From: Tethya wilhelma
Lineage: Eukaryota; Porifera; Demospongiae; Tethyida; Tethyidae
Reading direction: 5' to 3'
Length of the DNA stretch: 64,000 bases
NCBI GenBank assembly: GCA_964030475.1
Contig: CAXIPT010000001.1
Location: 13,957,554 to 14,021,553, forward strand
Below the pieces are notes generated by a model. That model was not told where the DNA came from. It saw nothing but the letters and a program-made list of their open reading frames with translations, and did no database searches. A program made the position numbers and the translations under genes. Positions 28,001-39,415 of this stretch are shown piece by piece; position 1 is the stretch's first letter, and every line of letters starts with the position of its first letter.

Positions 28001-31000
28001 AGTCTTGCCCAGACGTACAACCACAAGCTTCAAGTGGTTGAAGTGATTCCTATCGCACTGACGAAATGCATTGAAAACATTGGTCACCTCAAAGACGCTA
28101 TCTACAACCACGCAGCCAACTACAAGACAAGAGCTGGCCAGCCGATTATGGGAAGGATGATTCCTGCTAGCTATCACGCTCTGGACAAACATCTTGAAAA
28201 CTTACAAAGAAAAGTTAAGAGTGGTCTTCTTGAGCCAATCATGCATGCAGAGGAGTTCAAGACGATGGTACAGCAGATGTCCCTGGCTGACATTCAGAAT
28301 GAGGATGATCTCAAGACGGCCACTCTGTTCTTGACAGACGTTGGATCGTTACTCCATTACGATGATCGTGGACACAACCTTCACGAGCTCTACTTTATCG
28401 ACCCCCGCTGGCTGTGTGACATGATGTCCAAGGTGGTCACAATCAGAGAGGGAAGCTGTTTTGTTCAGGACGGTATCTTGAATAGCAAACACATTCCATT
28501 GGTGTTCAAAGACGACCGATTCCCTTGGCAGTATTCTGAACAGTATTTTGCTCTCCTAGATCGATTTGAAATAGCTCTTCCCCTGGACAACAGGAGACTT
28601 CTAATTCCATCTTTGCTACCGGAGAAAAAGCCAGAGAGTTTTCTGGACGAGGACCCGGAGAATAAGCAACCTTTTTACGCTCGGTTTATCATGTTCAGCT
28701 CAGCTTCCACTCCACCTGGTTTCTGGAGTCGTCTTCTCTCCAGAATCATGCACTCTGTACCACATGTCTGCTTTGCTCTGGACAAAAAAATCCCATCTAA
28801 TCTTTCCCATGTGGTCAATAGATTCGAAATGTCGTCTTACGAGCTGATTCCAGAGATAGCAACTTCTGTAGGTCCAAGTAGTATGAGTGGTGGGTTCAAT
28901 GATAGTTCCCCACAAAGATCCAGGTTTGCCACTTCTATTCTACCATGCACACCTTCAACCGATTCGGATTCCTTCCCGAACAGCAGCAACCTGTCCTCTT
29001 CCCATCCCAGTATTAGTGGACCCATGTCTTCCATGGACTTCAGTACCGCGATGGGTGCACCCCATTTCCTTCCCAACTTTCCCGAGACTCTTCCTCACTG
29101 TGTACCCGAATCTTTCGATCTCGAAGAAATCCAACTAGAGTATTGGCGTACAGGCCTACACTATCAAGATTCAAGTGTCATGTTTAGGGTCGAGTCACTC
29201 TTGGACAGCAGGAAGTATCAAAGGGAGAACAAAGAAGGTGTGGTCATTGTAGCCTCACCTAACGGTGTTGGGAAGAAGATTGTTGGTCAACTTGTCGATC
29301 TTATCGTCTCCCTGGTCAATCAGTGGTATCCTGGTCTTCAAGAGCCCACACACACCTTGTTCTCTGGCCTGGAGCAGGTGGTGTCGTGTTTTGAATGTGT
29401 GAAGAAAGGCCGAGCCAAACCGTACGAATTCAGTATTGAACAATGCCTCTCAATCATCACCAAGAGTAAAACTAAAATTGAATGTGGTTACTTTAGCAAT
29501 GGATCTGATATGAACCACACAGTCGAACTAGTAGACCTTGTACCAGATCTCCTTCTCCACGATATAGGTACAGAATTTCTGCTTCAAGATGAAGAAGTCG
29601 TTTTTGAAGAAAACAGAGCTTCTCTTCTTGGAAAAGGTGCGTACGGTACAGTTTACCAAGGAAAATGCCGGGGTAAATCAGTTGCCATCAAGAAGTACAA
29701 AAAGAAAAATGAAAAAACCTTATCTGAGTTACGTTCAGAGGCCAAACTACTGCTAGAGTCTCACCATCCTTGTCTGGTGTGCCTCGTTGGAGTGTGTATG
29801 CACCCCATCATGGCCATCGTGCTGGAGAAGGCTCCTTGCAAGTCACTCGAGTATGTTGTTCTTGAGAGAAAGCTGCCCATCCATCGTCTCACGATTTTCA
29901 GAATCACAGCCGAAGTAGCCGCAGCCATATACTTTCTTCATCAAAAGGGCATCATCTTTCGTGACCTCAAGGCTGCTAATGTCCTTCTGTGGACTCTTGA
30001 CCCAGACTCGCTGTGTCACTGCAAGCTCACTGACTTTGGAATTGCCACTTACCTTGCTCCAGTTGGTACAAGGGGCTTAGAAGGAACCAAGGGTTTCATT
30101 GCACCTGAAGTCTTGCACATTGGCAAGAGAAAACAGAGATCTATCTATGACCACAAGGCAGATATCTTTTCCTTTGGAATGTTTCTCTACCAACTGATTA
30201 CCCGTAGATATCCATACCACAATCTCGATCCTCTTAAGATTAATCGTGCTGTGGAATTAAAGGAACGGCCGTTCCTCGAAGATGTTGCTGTAGCTCGTAC
30301 TGGCTACCATTACCTCACTCAGCTTATGAAGAAGTGTTGGAAGGACAACCCCAAGCATCGACCAGAAGCCAGTGATATCATCAGAACCGTCTGCCTCTCT
30401 ACAGTACAGTCAGTGATGTGTGTTGCACCCATCAAGAGCAGACTATCGCTGCGACAAGCCATTGCCATCACTCCCTCTAACTTCCTTCAAGCCGACAAGA
30501 AACACAAGCTGAATAGCGAACTGTGGGTGGTCTGCAATAGTGCAATGGGTGCAGAGATCAACATGTACAACACTCACACCATGGAGAAGGTCAACGAGAC
30601 CTCGATCAAAGACAACCAGATCCACTGTTTAGCTCTGTGTGGTGACTGGGTGTGGGTGGGGTCAAGAGCTGGCATCAACTATAGCCAGATTGATATCTTC
30701 AGTATATCCAAAGGAGATCGCATGCACAGTTTCAGGATGTGTGAAACTAGTTTGGTCTCATGTATCGCTAGCACAAAGAAGTCCGTATATATTGGCACAT
30801 TGGAAGGCTATTGTTTCTGCTTTGCAAATGACATCGTCAAAATAAGAGCCGACTGCAAGCCAAGATGTCAGTTTGTTTCAGAGTACGCCATTGATGGGAT
30901 CACCACCACTCAGCATTGTGTCTGGGTCTCTCACACTAAATTCATCACTTTTCTCAACTTCGACAGTCTCACTAAAGAGGGATCATCTATCCATCGCAGG

Positions 31001-32161
31001 CAGGAAGACAAAGACACGTATGTTGGTCAACTGTCACCATCTCCAAATGGAAGCACCATCTGGAGTGCTCATTTGGGTGACACTATCCTCACCGCATGGG
31101 ATGCACATCAAAGGACGTATTCTTTTGATGTCAATGTTGCTGACCACCTTAGAGAGATCTACAAAGATGCGTCTGATGAGGATATGGTCATCACTGCCAT
31201 GACGCCTGCTCTGGACTGTGTGTGGGTTGGTATGGCAACGGGGCACATTGTGGTGTTCCATCAGAGTGAGATGCTTTCGTGGTACCATCCTTACACTGGG
31301 TATGTCCGTTTCTTGACGTGTATTCCGTGCAGTGGACCGTGTGAGATGGAGCAGAGCATCGTAGTCAGTGGAGCCAAAGGTTTCCGGTCAATGGTACATC
31401 TAGTGCATGAGAAGAGTGAAGAAGACACTAAAGACGTAGCCGGGACTGTCGTGATGTGGGAGGCATACCAGGCAAGGACCGTGAGACAGATCAAACTTAT
31501 CGAAAGAGAAGCTCCTGGATTTCTGGCCAACCACAGCTCTGTACGTAGAATGATCGTTGATGGAAAGTTCAAGAATGGCACATTCATTTCAAACATAAAG
31601 ACTGTGGACACACCATACCAACCAGACTTTGATGTCACTCCCGAACTGGACGTGAATTTGAGTGAACATATTTCTGAAAACTCTTCCGGATCTCTAGAAA
31701 TGGCACAGACCGAATACTACAGTCTCAGAACCAAAGACACTAACACACACAACGGCTCTCATTCTACATTCAAGACTTGTTTGGATGGTTCCTCTCCCCA
31801 GAAAGTAAAAGGCACACTTGAAGAACCAGAAGTTCCACAGATTGTGAAACCTCGGACGCGTACAGCTAGTGGCAACGCTGAGGTCTTCACCATTAAACTA
31901 CCCTCCACTGATTCTAAACAGACAGTTCGTCTTGCTATTCCCAAACCAGTGAAACTCAAAGTCCTTCTGAGTGAGTTACAGGTCAATGCTTGCATCAATG
32001 AAGACACCTATCAGTTGAAATACTATGTAAATGAGATGGAGAACGTGAGAATAGACACTCAAAATGATTTAGAGATGTATTTAAGTCTACCTCAAAAACC
32101 TGAACTAACACTAGCACCTCCTAATGTTGAAAAAATCCAAGAAAGTGTGTCTTTTGCATAA
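25041..32161 (+). CDS. LRRK-type ROCO kinase: ankyrin, LRR, Roc, COR, kinase, propeller, PB1-like
   Basis: Three coding exons (25041-25446, 26453-27054, 27128-32161) join in phase to about 2013 aa, close to human LRRK1 (2015 aa). Ankyrin repeats fill roughly residues 1-300 (GYTPLHLAASSGHRECVKTLL). LRRs run about 320-470. The Roc GTPase has GCADRGKTTL near 506, switch DFGGQEEY and GTHLDQ. COR follows, with a Ser-rich insert at 28870-29060. The kinase has GKGAYGTVY, VAIKK near 1190, FRDLKAANVLL near 1281 (Phe for the usual His, as LRRK2 has Tyr) and DFG near 1305. A repeat-rich propeller-like region follows. The last about 85 residues look like a PB1 domain (KYYVNEMENVRIDTQNDLE). LRRK proteins are GTPase-regulated Ser/Thr kinases acting at membranes and cytoskeleton. 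The 5.0-kb last exon is unusual. An in-frame Met also exists at 25011. A polyadenylation signal lies at about 32264. Confidence 0.9.
25588..26235. mobile_element. 648-bp MITE with long terminal inverted repeats in ROCO intron 1
   Basis: The ends are inverted copies of about 75-80 bp (GTCTAGTCCTAGACCCC, CTCTTTCGCC, GAAAAATAGGGGTCTAG, AAAAACTGG). They are flanked by TAGATACAGT at 25578-25587 and 26236-26245, a 10-bp target duplication typical of Mutator-type elements. No transposase is encoded. Confidence 0.85.
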
Positions 32162-32374
32162 TATTATAGTCCTTTATAGTGAACATTAACTTCTATTGTT
32201 CATAAGTGTGTACATCACTTGTATAATCAACATTGACAATTTTATGCTCATTGTACATGAATCAATAAAAATTTAGTTTGCACAATTTTTATTAACTATG
32301 GATTATTTTTTGTGGTTATGGGTGAGTGAGTGATGATACAATTAATGCTAGCCACAACAGTACAGTATTAGTTG

Positions 32375-32742
32375 TCATGGAATCCATGGAGCAACTACTA
32401 TGACTGAAGGCCAATCAGCATAATGTTCATCCAATCTATTCTATGGGAGAAAAACAGGAAATAGAGTTTTTAAATTGTAGGGAATAAAATCACCAAGTCT
32501 TTATCACAGAAGCTGTCACAAAATAATTATTAGTGTGTCCATGTCTTCAGTTGAGAGCTCAAAATCAAAGAGGTCTCCTTAATCCTCTCCTTATTTACGG
32601 TCTTAGGGATTCACACAAACCCACATTGGAGACTCCATTTGATCATCACCTGAGCTGGGGACCCCTAGTTACTCTATTGTCACCTGCACCCATCCAGTAA
32701 CCAGCAATTAGCCTAAAAAAACTTTCGGCTGCTAGGCAATGA

Positions 32743-32793
<51 letters not shown>

Positions 32794-33479
32794 NGGAGAG
32801 AGAGAGAAATTAGATACACATTTCACATTTGGGCTACAAGCATGGGAATAAGACTATAATTATAGGTTAGTAATGTTGTGATTATACAATGTAGTTCACT
32901 TCTTTCCTACTGTGATCAGAGTGGGGTTACCCAGCTTCTTAGCTTTAGCCAGAGGTGAGTAGGCCATGATGACAATCCCTTCTTTCTGACAGTAGGCGAC
33001 ACACTCATCCAAGGCCAGGAAGGGATGGATTTCAATCTGGTTCACTGTGATGACATGAATCATGAACTGTCACAGGTGAATGGATATCAGGACATACTTA
33101 CCAACAGGGACTTCATCAGGTCTGGCAGTCTTCAGTTCTTTCAGATGGTGTGCATTGAAATTTGATACACCAATTGACCTACAAATTAGGAGTCCAGATA
33201 ATTACTATGATATTACTTTGGTATACATGCATGAATTTACTTTGTAAGTCCTTGTCTCTTGAGTTCAATCATGGCATCCCAAGTCTCCAAAGTCTTTCCT
33301 CTCATTGTAGAATGCATGAGATACAGATCCATATACTCCAAACCTAATCTAATGTTGGAATGCTCCAAAGCATTGTGTTACTATTATGAGGTATAAACTG
33401 GCCCACTTTTTCAAGCTAGTATGGAACGAAGGCTATAGTTGTGTTCTCTTTACCATGACTGTCATTCCAAACCTAAAGA

Positions 33480-33522
<43 letters not shown>

Positions 33523-33826
33523 ATACAATTTTGCTACAAAACTCGTTTCAATTTCACCGTTGTAATAACAAACAGTTCTTCTCTTGGAACGCCACTTTCC
33601 CTAATGGCCCTCCTTATTTCCTCTTAACTGCTACAAAAGCAATATACAATGTCATGATCATGATAAATTATCACACAATAATCCCTGATTCCTACTTGTA
33701 TGTTGTCGCAGTATCAAACATACACCCTGCATCCAGCTTCAATTGCACCATTGCACATGCAATAACTTCTGCCTTAATCTGATATGTACCAAGACCTAGC
33801 AATGGCATGCTATAGCCATTCTTCAT
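32375..33826 (-). pseudogene. Decayed aldo-keto reductase copy
   Basis: All eight AKR exons can be traced in order on the minus strand, from a degenerate exon 1 (MKNGYSMPLLGLGTYQ) to a last exon ending APWIP at 32375. Exon 7 (32528-32660) has lost bases inside its conserved stretch and its acceptor side has been replaced. Exons 2 and 3 carry changes such as a lost donor context and an insertion. Two (CA)n tracts (about 32743-32793 and 33482-33521) and an N at 32794 interrupt it. It lies between the ROCO gene and the galactosyltransferase array, apart from the three intact AKR genes. Confidence 0.75.
32743..32794. repeat. (CA)n microsatellite ending at an ambiguous base
   Basis: About 25 CA units followed by N at 32794. 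It is probably a sequence gap, so the AKR pseudogene may be misjoined here. Confidence 0.85.
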
Positions 33827-34055
33827 GTGTTTCCTGCTTGACAAATGTACCTGCACTGAACTTAGAAGACGTTAGAGAATAAAATACATTGGGTAGGGAT
33901 CGTTACAGTTAAGATGCTCAATTTCTTTGCTCAGTTTCAATTTCCTGAATCAGCAATATTTTGTGCTAAATCAGCAAATTATCTCCTCCAATTTCCAATT
34001 TGGAACACAGGAACAGACGAGATTAGAAGCTGAGGGAACTTTGGACGAAAAAATC

Positions 34056-35255
34056 ATGTTCAGATGTTCATGTGTATGGAAAAAGAACTTATTTCGAAAG
34101 TGGTGTGCCCTCTTATTGTTAGTATTAATATTTTGTGGTTTGGGCATTCAGTTTTGGTATTCATTGAAAGCAAATAACTCTATTTATACTGAACGACTGT
34201 TTATAAGATCCTTCTCTATTTTTCATGATAACAACTATTATGATATTGCATCAGCTGAACCAAATGGAGAACCAAGGAAGGGTGCATCCAAACCAACTTT
34301 AGTCCATCCTACTCCTGTACAAACTACATTATCTCCTGTATCTTCAGTATCACCACCTACTGTTCCTCATTTAGAATCATCTGTACATGAAACTCAATCA
34401 ATTGTAACACATCATCTATTGGTGGTTATTGTTCTATCAAAAGATCGAGAAAGACGAGATGCCATAAGAGACACCTGGAAGAGCACTCATTACCATCAAC
34501 CACATTACAATGTTACTGTCAAGTTCAGTTTGGGAACTTTAGGACTGAATTCAACAGAATTAAAAGAATTGGAAGATGAAGAAATGGAACATCATGATTT
34601 GCTATTGCTGCCCCAACTGATGGACTCTTACACCAACCTCACTAGAAAGGTGCTGTACAGCTTTGAATGGGTGGACCAGAATCTTAATTATTCGTACTTG
34701 TTTAAATGTGATGACGACAGCTTTGCCCTCCTGGACAGAATGGCACATGAGTTATCCATTAGGCCCCCAGACAGAGGTCTCTACTGGGGATACTTTACTG
34801 GTAATAGCTTGCCTCAGTTTGATGGGCCTTGGGCAGAAACAAATTGGCTTGCATGTGACACCTACTTGCCCTATGCACTTGGTGGAGGTTATGTGTTATC
34901 ATCAAATGTGGTGCATGGAATTATTAAGATTGCTGATGTGCTAACGCACTACAGCAGTGAGGATGTTGCAATGGGTGCCTGGACAAGTTCCTTTGATATT
35001 GAACGGAAGCACGATGTACGTTTCGATGTAGAACAATTTTCGAGAGGATGTTCAAATGATTTCATTGTAACTCACAAACAATCCTTCCAGGATCTCTACA
35101 AAAAACATGAACAACTAATCACAAAAAATGTCTTGTGTGAAAAAGAGTTGATTTGGACTGAATACACATACAAGTGGTCACCGAAACCTTCAAAATGTTG
35201 TAGACCCTCTATACCTAGAAAATACAGACGACACTTCAGAAGTCACAAATCATAA
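34056..35255 (+). CDS. GT31 beta-1,3-galactosyltransferase-like protein 1, 399 aa
   Basis: Intronless type II Golgi glycosyltransferase. A short cytosolic tail (MFRCSCVWKKNLFRKW) precedes one membrane span (CALLLLVLIFCGLGIQF), a Thr/Pro/Ser-rich stem and the catalytic domain. GT31 hallmarks are RRDAIRDTWKS, KFSLGTLGL, a DSYTNLTRKVLYS stretch, the metal-binding KCDDDSF, GGGYVLSS and EDVAMGAW. The family adds galactose or GlcNAc in beta-1,3 linkage to glycoprotein or glycolipid acceptors; the sponge acceptor is unknown. An earlier in-frame Met at 33927 would give an unusually long tail, so 34056 is preferred. First of four tandem same-strand paralogues. Confidence 0.85.
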   Translation: MFRCSCVWKKNLFRKWCALLLLVLIFCGLGIQFWYSLKANNSIYTERLFIRSFSIFHDNNYYDIASAEPNGEPRKGASKPTLVHPTPVQTTLSPVSSVSPPTVPHLESSVHETQSIVTHHLLVVIVLSKDRERRDAIRDTWKSTHYHQPHYNVTVKFSLGTLGLNSTELKELEDEEMEHHDLLLLPQLMDSYTNLTRKVLYSFEWVDQNLNYSYLFKCDDDSFALLDRMAHELSIRPPDRGLYWGYFTGNSLPQFDGPWAETNWLACDTYLPYALGGGYVLSSNVVHGIIKIADVLTHYSSEDVAMGAWTSSFDIERKHDVRFDVEQFSRGCSNDFIVTHKQSFQDLYKKHEQLITKNVLCEKELIWTEYTYKWSPKPSKCCRPSIPRKYRRHFRSHKS

Positions 35256-35306
35256 TTCATTGCATACTGATCATTAGGCCTCAACATGTGCAGAGGATTA
35301 CTGTTG

Positions 35307-35359
<53 letters not shown>

Positions 35360-35516
35360 NNNNNNNNNNNNNNNNNNNNNNNNNNNNNNNNNNNNNNNNN
35401 NNNNNNNNNNNNNNNNNNNNNNNNNNNNNNNNNNNNNNNNNNNNNNNNNNNNNNNNNNNNNNNNNNNNNNNNNNNNNNNNNNNNNNNNNNNNNNNNNNNN
35501 NNNNNNNNNNNNNNNN
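35360..35516. other. Assembly gap of 157 N
   Basis: Run of N directly after a (GT)n microsatellite. The true length is unknown. Confidence 0.98.
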
Positions 35517-36233
35517 ATGATACTGAGGATCCATATGAGGGATCAAGCATAAAAATGAAGTAGTCATGTGCCGAAATTGAGACATTCCTTGTTCCAATAC
35601 TTTTTACCGCACTGCCCATTCCTACACTACTTATTTTTTTGAAATTTTTGCTACTTGTGAAATTACTGGTTGAAGGATTTAGTCTGACAAAATATAGAAA
35701 GTCTCAAAGTTTCAACTGTGCTACTTGATCATTTTGAATACTGTGCATTTAAGTTAAGTTCTTACAAATGTTCTTTTTGTGCAGAAAAAAAAATCTTGAT
35801 GCATAGATTCGATGCTATCATGATGCGATGTTGGCAGCTCCTCAGTTTGTATGTTTATTTTGCCGTACATGCCGCCACTACAAAAACTAGCACCAAGCTG
35901 AAGCTAGCTATGACTTTATTTATCCTCTTGCGGAGGATTTGCTCCAAGGAGGCTTGTGTTGTCAATAAATATGCATAATGTAGACTTTAGTCCATGCCTA
36001 CTGATGGCCATGCAGACTGGAAACATTGGAAAATTCAATTATTTTATGCTTCAATGCTTCGAAATTATAAGCCTAAGCTTGCTTATACCTTGACTTGCAC
36101 GTAAGGTACGTAGTAGAATAGAGACTTCGTACCGACGAAGTCTCTGTGTCTATTATCTGTTTATAGTATTACATCTGCTTACACATTCTGTTCGGGATCT
36201 GCAGTGATATCGCGGATCCCCCGGAGATTGAGA

Positions 36234-36359
36234 TACGACACGCGAGTGTCAATTAGCGCATTCCAATCACGTGACCACTATAGTTTGGTATTGGATTTGG
36301 TCACGTGCACCTACCATGCTGAGTCAGCAAAAGCATTGAATTGACACTCGCGTGTCGTA
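36234..36359. mobile_element. Inverted-repeat element with 21-bp perfect ends
   Basis: The left end TACGACACGCGAGTGTCAATT (36234-36254) is the exact inverse of 36339-36359. Inner CACGTGACC and GGTCACGTG blocks also pair. It is related to 63798-63945, which shares the CACTCGTGTCGTACCTCC end and the inner CACGTG motif. Confidence 0.75.
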
Positions 36360-36561
36360 CCTCCTCTGATCTAGATCGAGAGAACCTGGTCACAGATTGG
36401 AATGCAATAACAGACTTGCCAGTTCAGCAAAGGCGCACTCGTGTCGTACCTCTTCCCCGATCCCGGATCCCTCTGCTGGTCAACAGCCAGTCAGTGAACA
36501 AAAATCTATGTCAAAACAGACGTTTACATCCACATACGTTCAGAAGGAGTCCTAGATTATA

Positions 36562-37743
36562 ATGAATACTAAGCTAAAGCTTTCAAGAGCTTCTCGAGGA
36601 TTACTACTTGTGTTCCTTCTAATGCTGCTAGGCTTTGTTATCCAGTCTGGTTGGATGGTCATAAATCACCACAATTCAAGTTTAAAACGGGCCCAGAGAG
36701 TTCATGTATCTTTGTTTTATGTAAATTCAACTAGTAACGATATCCTTCCAACCGAAACTCAATCTCTGACAGCTGAAACTCATTCACAGACCACCAATTC
36801 CAAAGCAACCACATTTCATGAAAGCAAGCGGCTGCAACCTACACCATTCCCTAGGTCTTCTATGATTGAAAGTGTGCCAAAAGCACACCACCTGTTGGTA
36901 GTTATTGTGTTATCAAAACCTTCAAACAGAGAGAACCGAGATGCCGTAAGAGACACCTGGAAGAGCACCCATTACCATCAACCACATTACAATGTTACTG
37001 TCAAGTTCAGTTTGGGAACTTTAGGACTGAACTCAACAGAATTAGAGGAATTGGAAGATGAAGAAATGGAACATCATGATTTGCTATTGCTGCCCCAACT
37101 GATGGACTCTTACACCAACCTCACTAGAAAGGTGCTGTACAGCTTTGAATGGGTGGACCAGAATCTTAATTATTCGTACTTGTTTAAATGTGACGACGAC
37201 AGCTTTGCCCTCCTGGACAGAATGGCACACGAGTTAGCCACCAGGTCACAAGACAAAGGTCTCTACTGGGGATACTTTATTGGGAATGCCTACCTCAAGT
37301 TTGAAGGCCCATGGGCTGAAGAAAATTGGTTTGCATGTGACACATATCTCCCTTATGCTTATGGTGGAGGTTATGTGTTGTCTTCGAATGTGGTGCGTGG
37401 AATTGTTAAGATTGCTGATGTTCTAACATACTTCAACAGTGAGGATGTTGCAATGGGTACCTGGACAAGTTCCTTTGATATTGAACGGAAACACGATGTG
37501 CGTTTCGATGTAGAACAAATTTCAAGAGGATGTTCAAATGATTTCATTGTAACTCACAAGCAATCCTTGCAGGATCTCTATAAGAAACATCAACTGCTAC
37601 TTACAAAACATGCTTTTTGTGAGAAGGAAGAAGTCGTACGTCAGTACATATACAAATGGTCATCAAAACCTTCGAAATGCTGTAGATACCCATCAAGAAA
37701 GAAAAAGCTTCACATACACACAAGACCTAAGACTTCACTGTGA
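36562..37743 (+). CDS. GT31 beta-1,3-galactosyltransferase-like protein 2, 393 aa
   Basis: Same type II plan as copy 1: MNTKLKLSRASRG tail, membrane span LLLVFLLMLLGFVIQSG, then a Thr/Gln-rich stem unlike that of copy 1. The catalytic domain has RDTWKS, KCDDDSF, GGGYVLSS and EDVAMGTW. From RDTWKSTHYHQ to the DDDSFALLDRM block it is nearly identical in DNA to the other three copies, whereas stem and C-terminus differ. The C-terminal CCRYPSRKKK is basic. It is intronless. Confidence 0.87.
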   Translation: MNTKLKLSRASRGLLLVFLLMLLGFVIQSGWMVINHHNSSLKRAQRVHVSLFYVNSTSNDILPTETQSLTAETHSQTTNSKATTFHESKRLQPTPFPRSSMIESVPKAHHLLVVIVLSKPSNRENRDAVRDTWKSTHYHQPHYNVTVKFSLGTLGLNSTELEELEDEEMEHHDLLLLPQLMDSYTNLTRKVLYSFEWVDQNLNYSYLFKCDDDSFALLDRMAHELATRSQDKGLYWGYFIGNAYLKFEGPWAEENWFACDTYLPYAYGGGYVLSSNVVRGIVKIADVLTYFNSEDVAMGTWTSSFDIERKHDVRFDVEQISRGCSNDFIVTHKQSLQDLYKKHQLLLTKHAFCEKEEVVRQYIYKWSSKPSKCCRYPSRKKKLHIHTRPKTSL

Positions 37744-38047
37744 TAGAGTCAGGGTGTTCTTGATTGATTGGATTGTGATACAGCAGATTATTAATTCTAA
37801 TGACAGGTCCATGATTTTTTTAATGCAAAATGCTTAACATAATTATACTGTATAATTTCAATGGAAGAATGTATGACCTTATGACAGACTCTAAGAGGGG
37901 TGGAGTCTAAGAGGAATATTATTATGATTATGTATGGTCCAAAGGTCATCAAGAATGCAAAATCAGCAGAGGTCAAGCGGTTGAGACTCCGAGTATGTGA
38001 CAACAAAGGCTCTACATATCTTACATGGTCTGGCCTAGGTATGTCTG

Positions 38048-39073
38048 ATGTGTCGCAGAAAGGTCAAACTGTTCTTTGTATTAATTGTTTTGGGTTTAGG
38101 AATTCAGTCTGTATGGTATGCCACGACAATACCCAATACTCTGGTAAACCTATCAACGATGACAAACAAGTCTGTTGTTTTGTATAAATCTATTGCAAGT
38201 CCTGTCCCAGTTTCTCCTTCTGTGTTTGCATCCTTTTCACCTGGCTTGGTGGTTATCATTTTATCAAAAGATCGAGAAAGACGAGATGCCATAAGAGACA
38301 CCTGGAAGAGCACCCATTACCATCAACCACATTACAATGTTACTGTCAAGTTCAGTTTGGGAACTTTAGGACTAAATTCAACAGAATTAGAGGATTTGGA
38401 GGATGAAGAAATGGAACATCATGATTTGCTATTGCTGCCCCAGTTGATAGACTCTTACACCAACCTCACTAGAAAGGTGCTGTACAGCTTTGAATGGGTG
38501 GACCAGAATCTTAATTATTCGTACTTGTTTAAATGTGATGACGACAGTTTTGCCCTCCTGGACAGAATGGCACATGAGTTAGCCACCAGGTCACAAGACA
38601 AAGGTCTCTACTGGGGATACTTCATTGGGAATGCCTACCCCAAGTTTGAAGGACCATGGGCTGAACCAAGTTGGTCTACATGTGAGATATATATCCCCTA
38701 TGCTCTTGGCGGAGGCTATGTTTTGTCTGCAAATGTAGTTCATACAATTGCTCAAAATGCTGATGCTTTGACTGTGTACAAAAGTGAAGATGTTTCAATA
38801 GGAGTATGGACATCTTCAATGAATATTGAACGAAGGCATGATATACGTTTTAATGTTGGTGAGGAAACAAGAGGTTGTGCTAATAACTTTATTGTAACAC
38901 ACAAAATGTCAACAGAAGACATGTACAACACAAGTAAACTCCTCCTCACAAGAAATCATCTCTGTGTAAAACAATCCCTTGTTGCATTGTACATGTACAA
39001 TTGGTCTAGGAAGCCACTGCATTGTTGTAGCCCAAGGTCTGTGAGACGTAGAAGACTGTATTACAGATCATAG
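38048..39073 (+). CDS. GT31 beta-1,3-galactosyltransferase-like protein 3, 341 aa
   Basis: The shortest of the four: an MCRRKVKL tail, span FFVLIVLGLGIQSVWYA and a brief stem, then RRDAIRDTWKS and KCDDDSF. The C-terminal third is the most divergent (NADALTVYKSEDVSIGVWTSSMNIERRHD, then RGCANNF). The metal-binding triad and the EDV-x-x-G-x-W motif are kept, so it should be active. This split between a uniform core and divergent tail fits gene conversion of the core only. A Met at 38048 gives a normal tail. Confidence 0.87.
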   Translation: MCRRKVKLFFVLIVLGLGIQSVWYATTIPNTLVNLSTMTNKSVVLYKSIASPVPVSPSVFASFSPGLVVIILSKDRERRDAIRDTWKSTHYHQPHYNVTVKFSLGTLGLNSTELEDLEDEEMEHHDLLLLPQLIDSYTNLTRKVLYSFEWVDQNLNYSYLFKCDDDSFALLDRMAHELATRSQDKGLYWGYFIGNAYPKFEGPWAEPSWSTCEIYIPYALGGGYVLSANVVHTIAQNADALTVYKSEDVSIGVWTSSMNIERRHDIRFNVGEETRGCANNFIVTHKMSTEDMYNTSKLLLTRNHLCVKQSLVALYMYNWSRKPLHCCSPRSVRRRRLYYRS

Positions 39074-39415
39074 TGTTCAAATCAAGTCTAGACCCTTTCC
39101 TAGACCTTCTCCTTTTGGGGATCCAAAAATGACGTGTTGCACATGAAAATTGATTTGTGTAGCTGATGACCATTACCAGATGAAATCCTGCCCCGCCCCG
39201 TAGGTTTACTTTTGTGCGCATAATTATACTAGCGCGTATATATAGCCTCGTAATAATTACGTACCCTGGCGCACGCGGGGGGCCGGGGTACAAAGTAAAA
39301 TATGCCAATTGACCACATGCGGATGGGCACAACCAAAACACAAAACAAGACCGAGATCGAGAACAGATGACAGACGTGGTTCAGAATGTTCACAAGGAGT
39401 CATTATTTTATTATA
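39074..39415. other. Intergenic spacer between galactosyltransferases 3 and 4
   Basis: It contains a CTAGACCCTTTCCTAGACC block (about 39089-39110) like the end of the element at 25588-26235, and a GC-rich CGCACGCGGGGGGCCGGGG patch near 39271. No gene is seen. Confidence 0.45.

Larger units (their letters stand above)
35256..36561. other. Intergenic region with microsatellite, sequence gap and inverted repeats
   Basis: 35277-35313 resembles the start of dispersed repeat R1 (CAACATGTGCAGAGGATTAC). A (GT)n tract (35314-35359) runs into the N gap (35360-35516). A small hairpin (AGAGACTTCGT and ACGAAGTCTCT) lies near 36120-36146. The inverted-repeat element at 36234-36359 and a partial relative at about 36390-36450 complete the stretch. 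No gene is seen. Confidence 0.6.

Noticed and set aside
33927..34055. Earlier start for galactosyltransferase 1
   Set aside because: It would add 43 residues before the membrane span; the other three copies have short tails, so 34056 is preferred.
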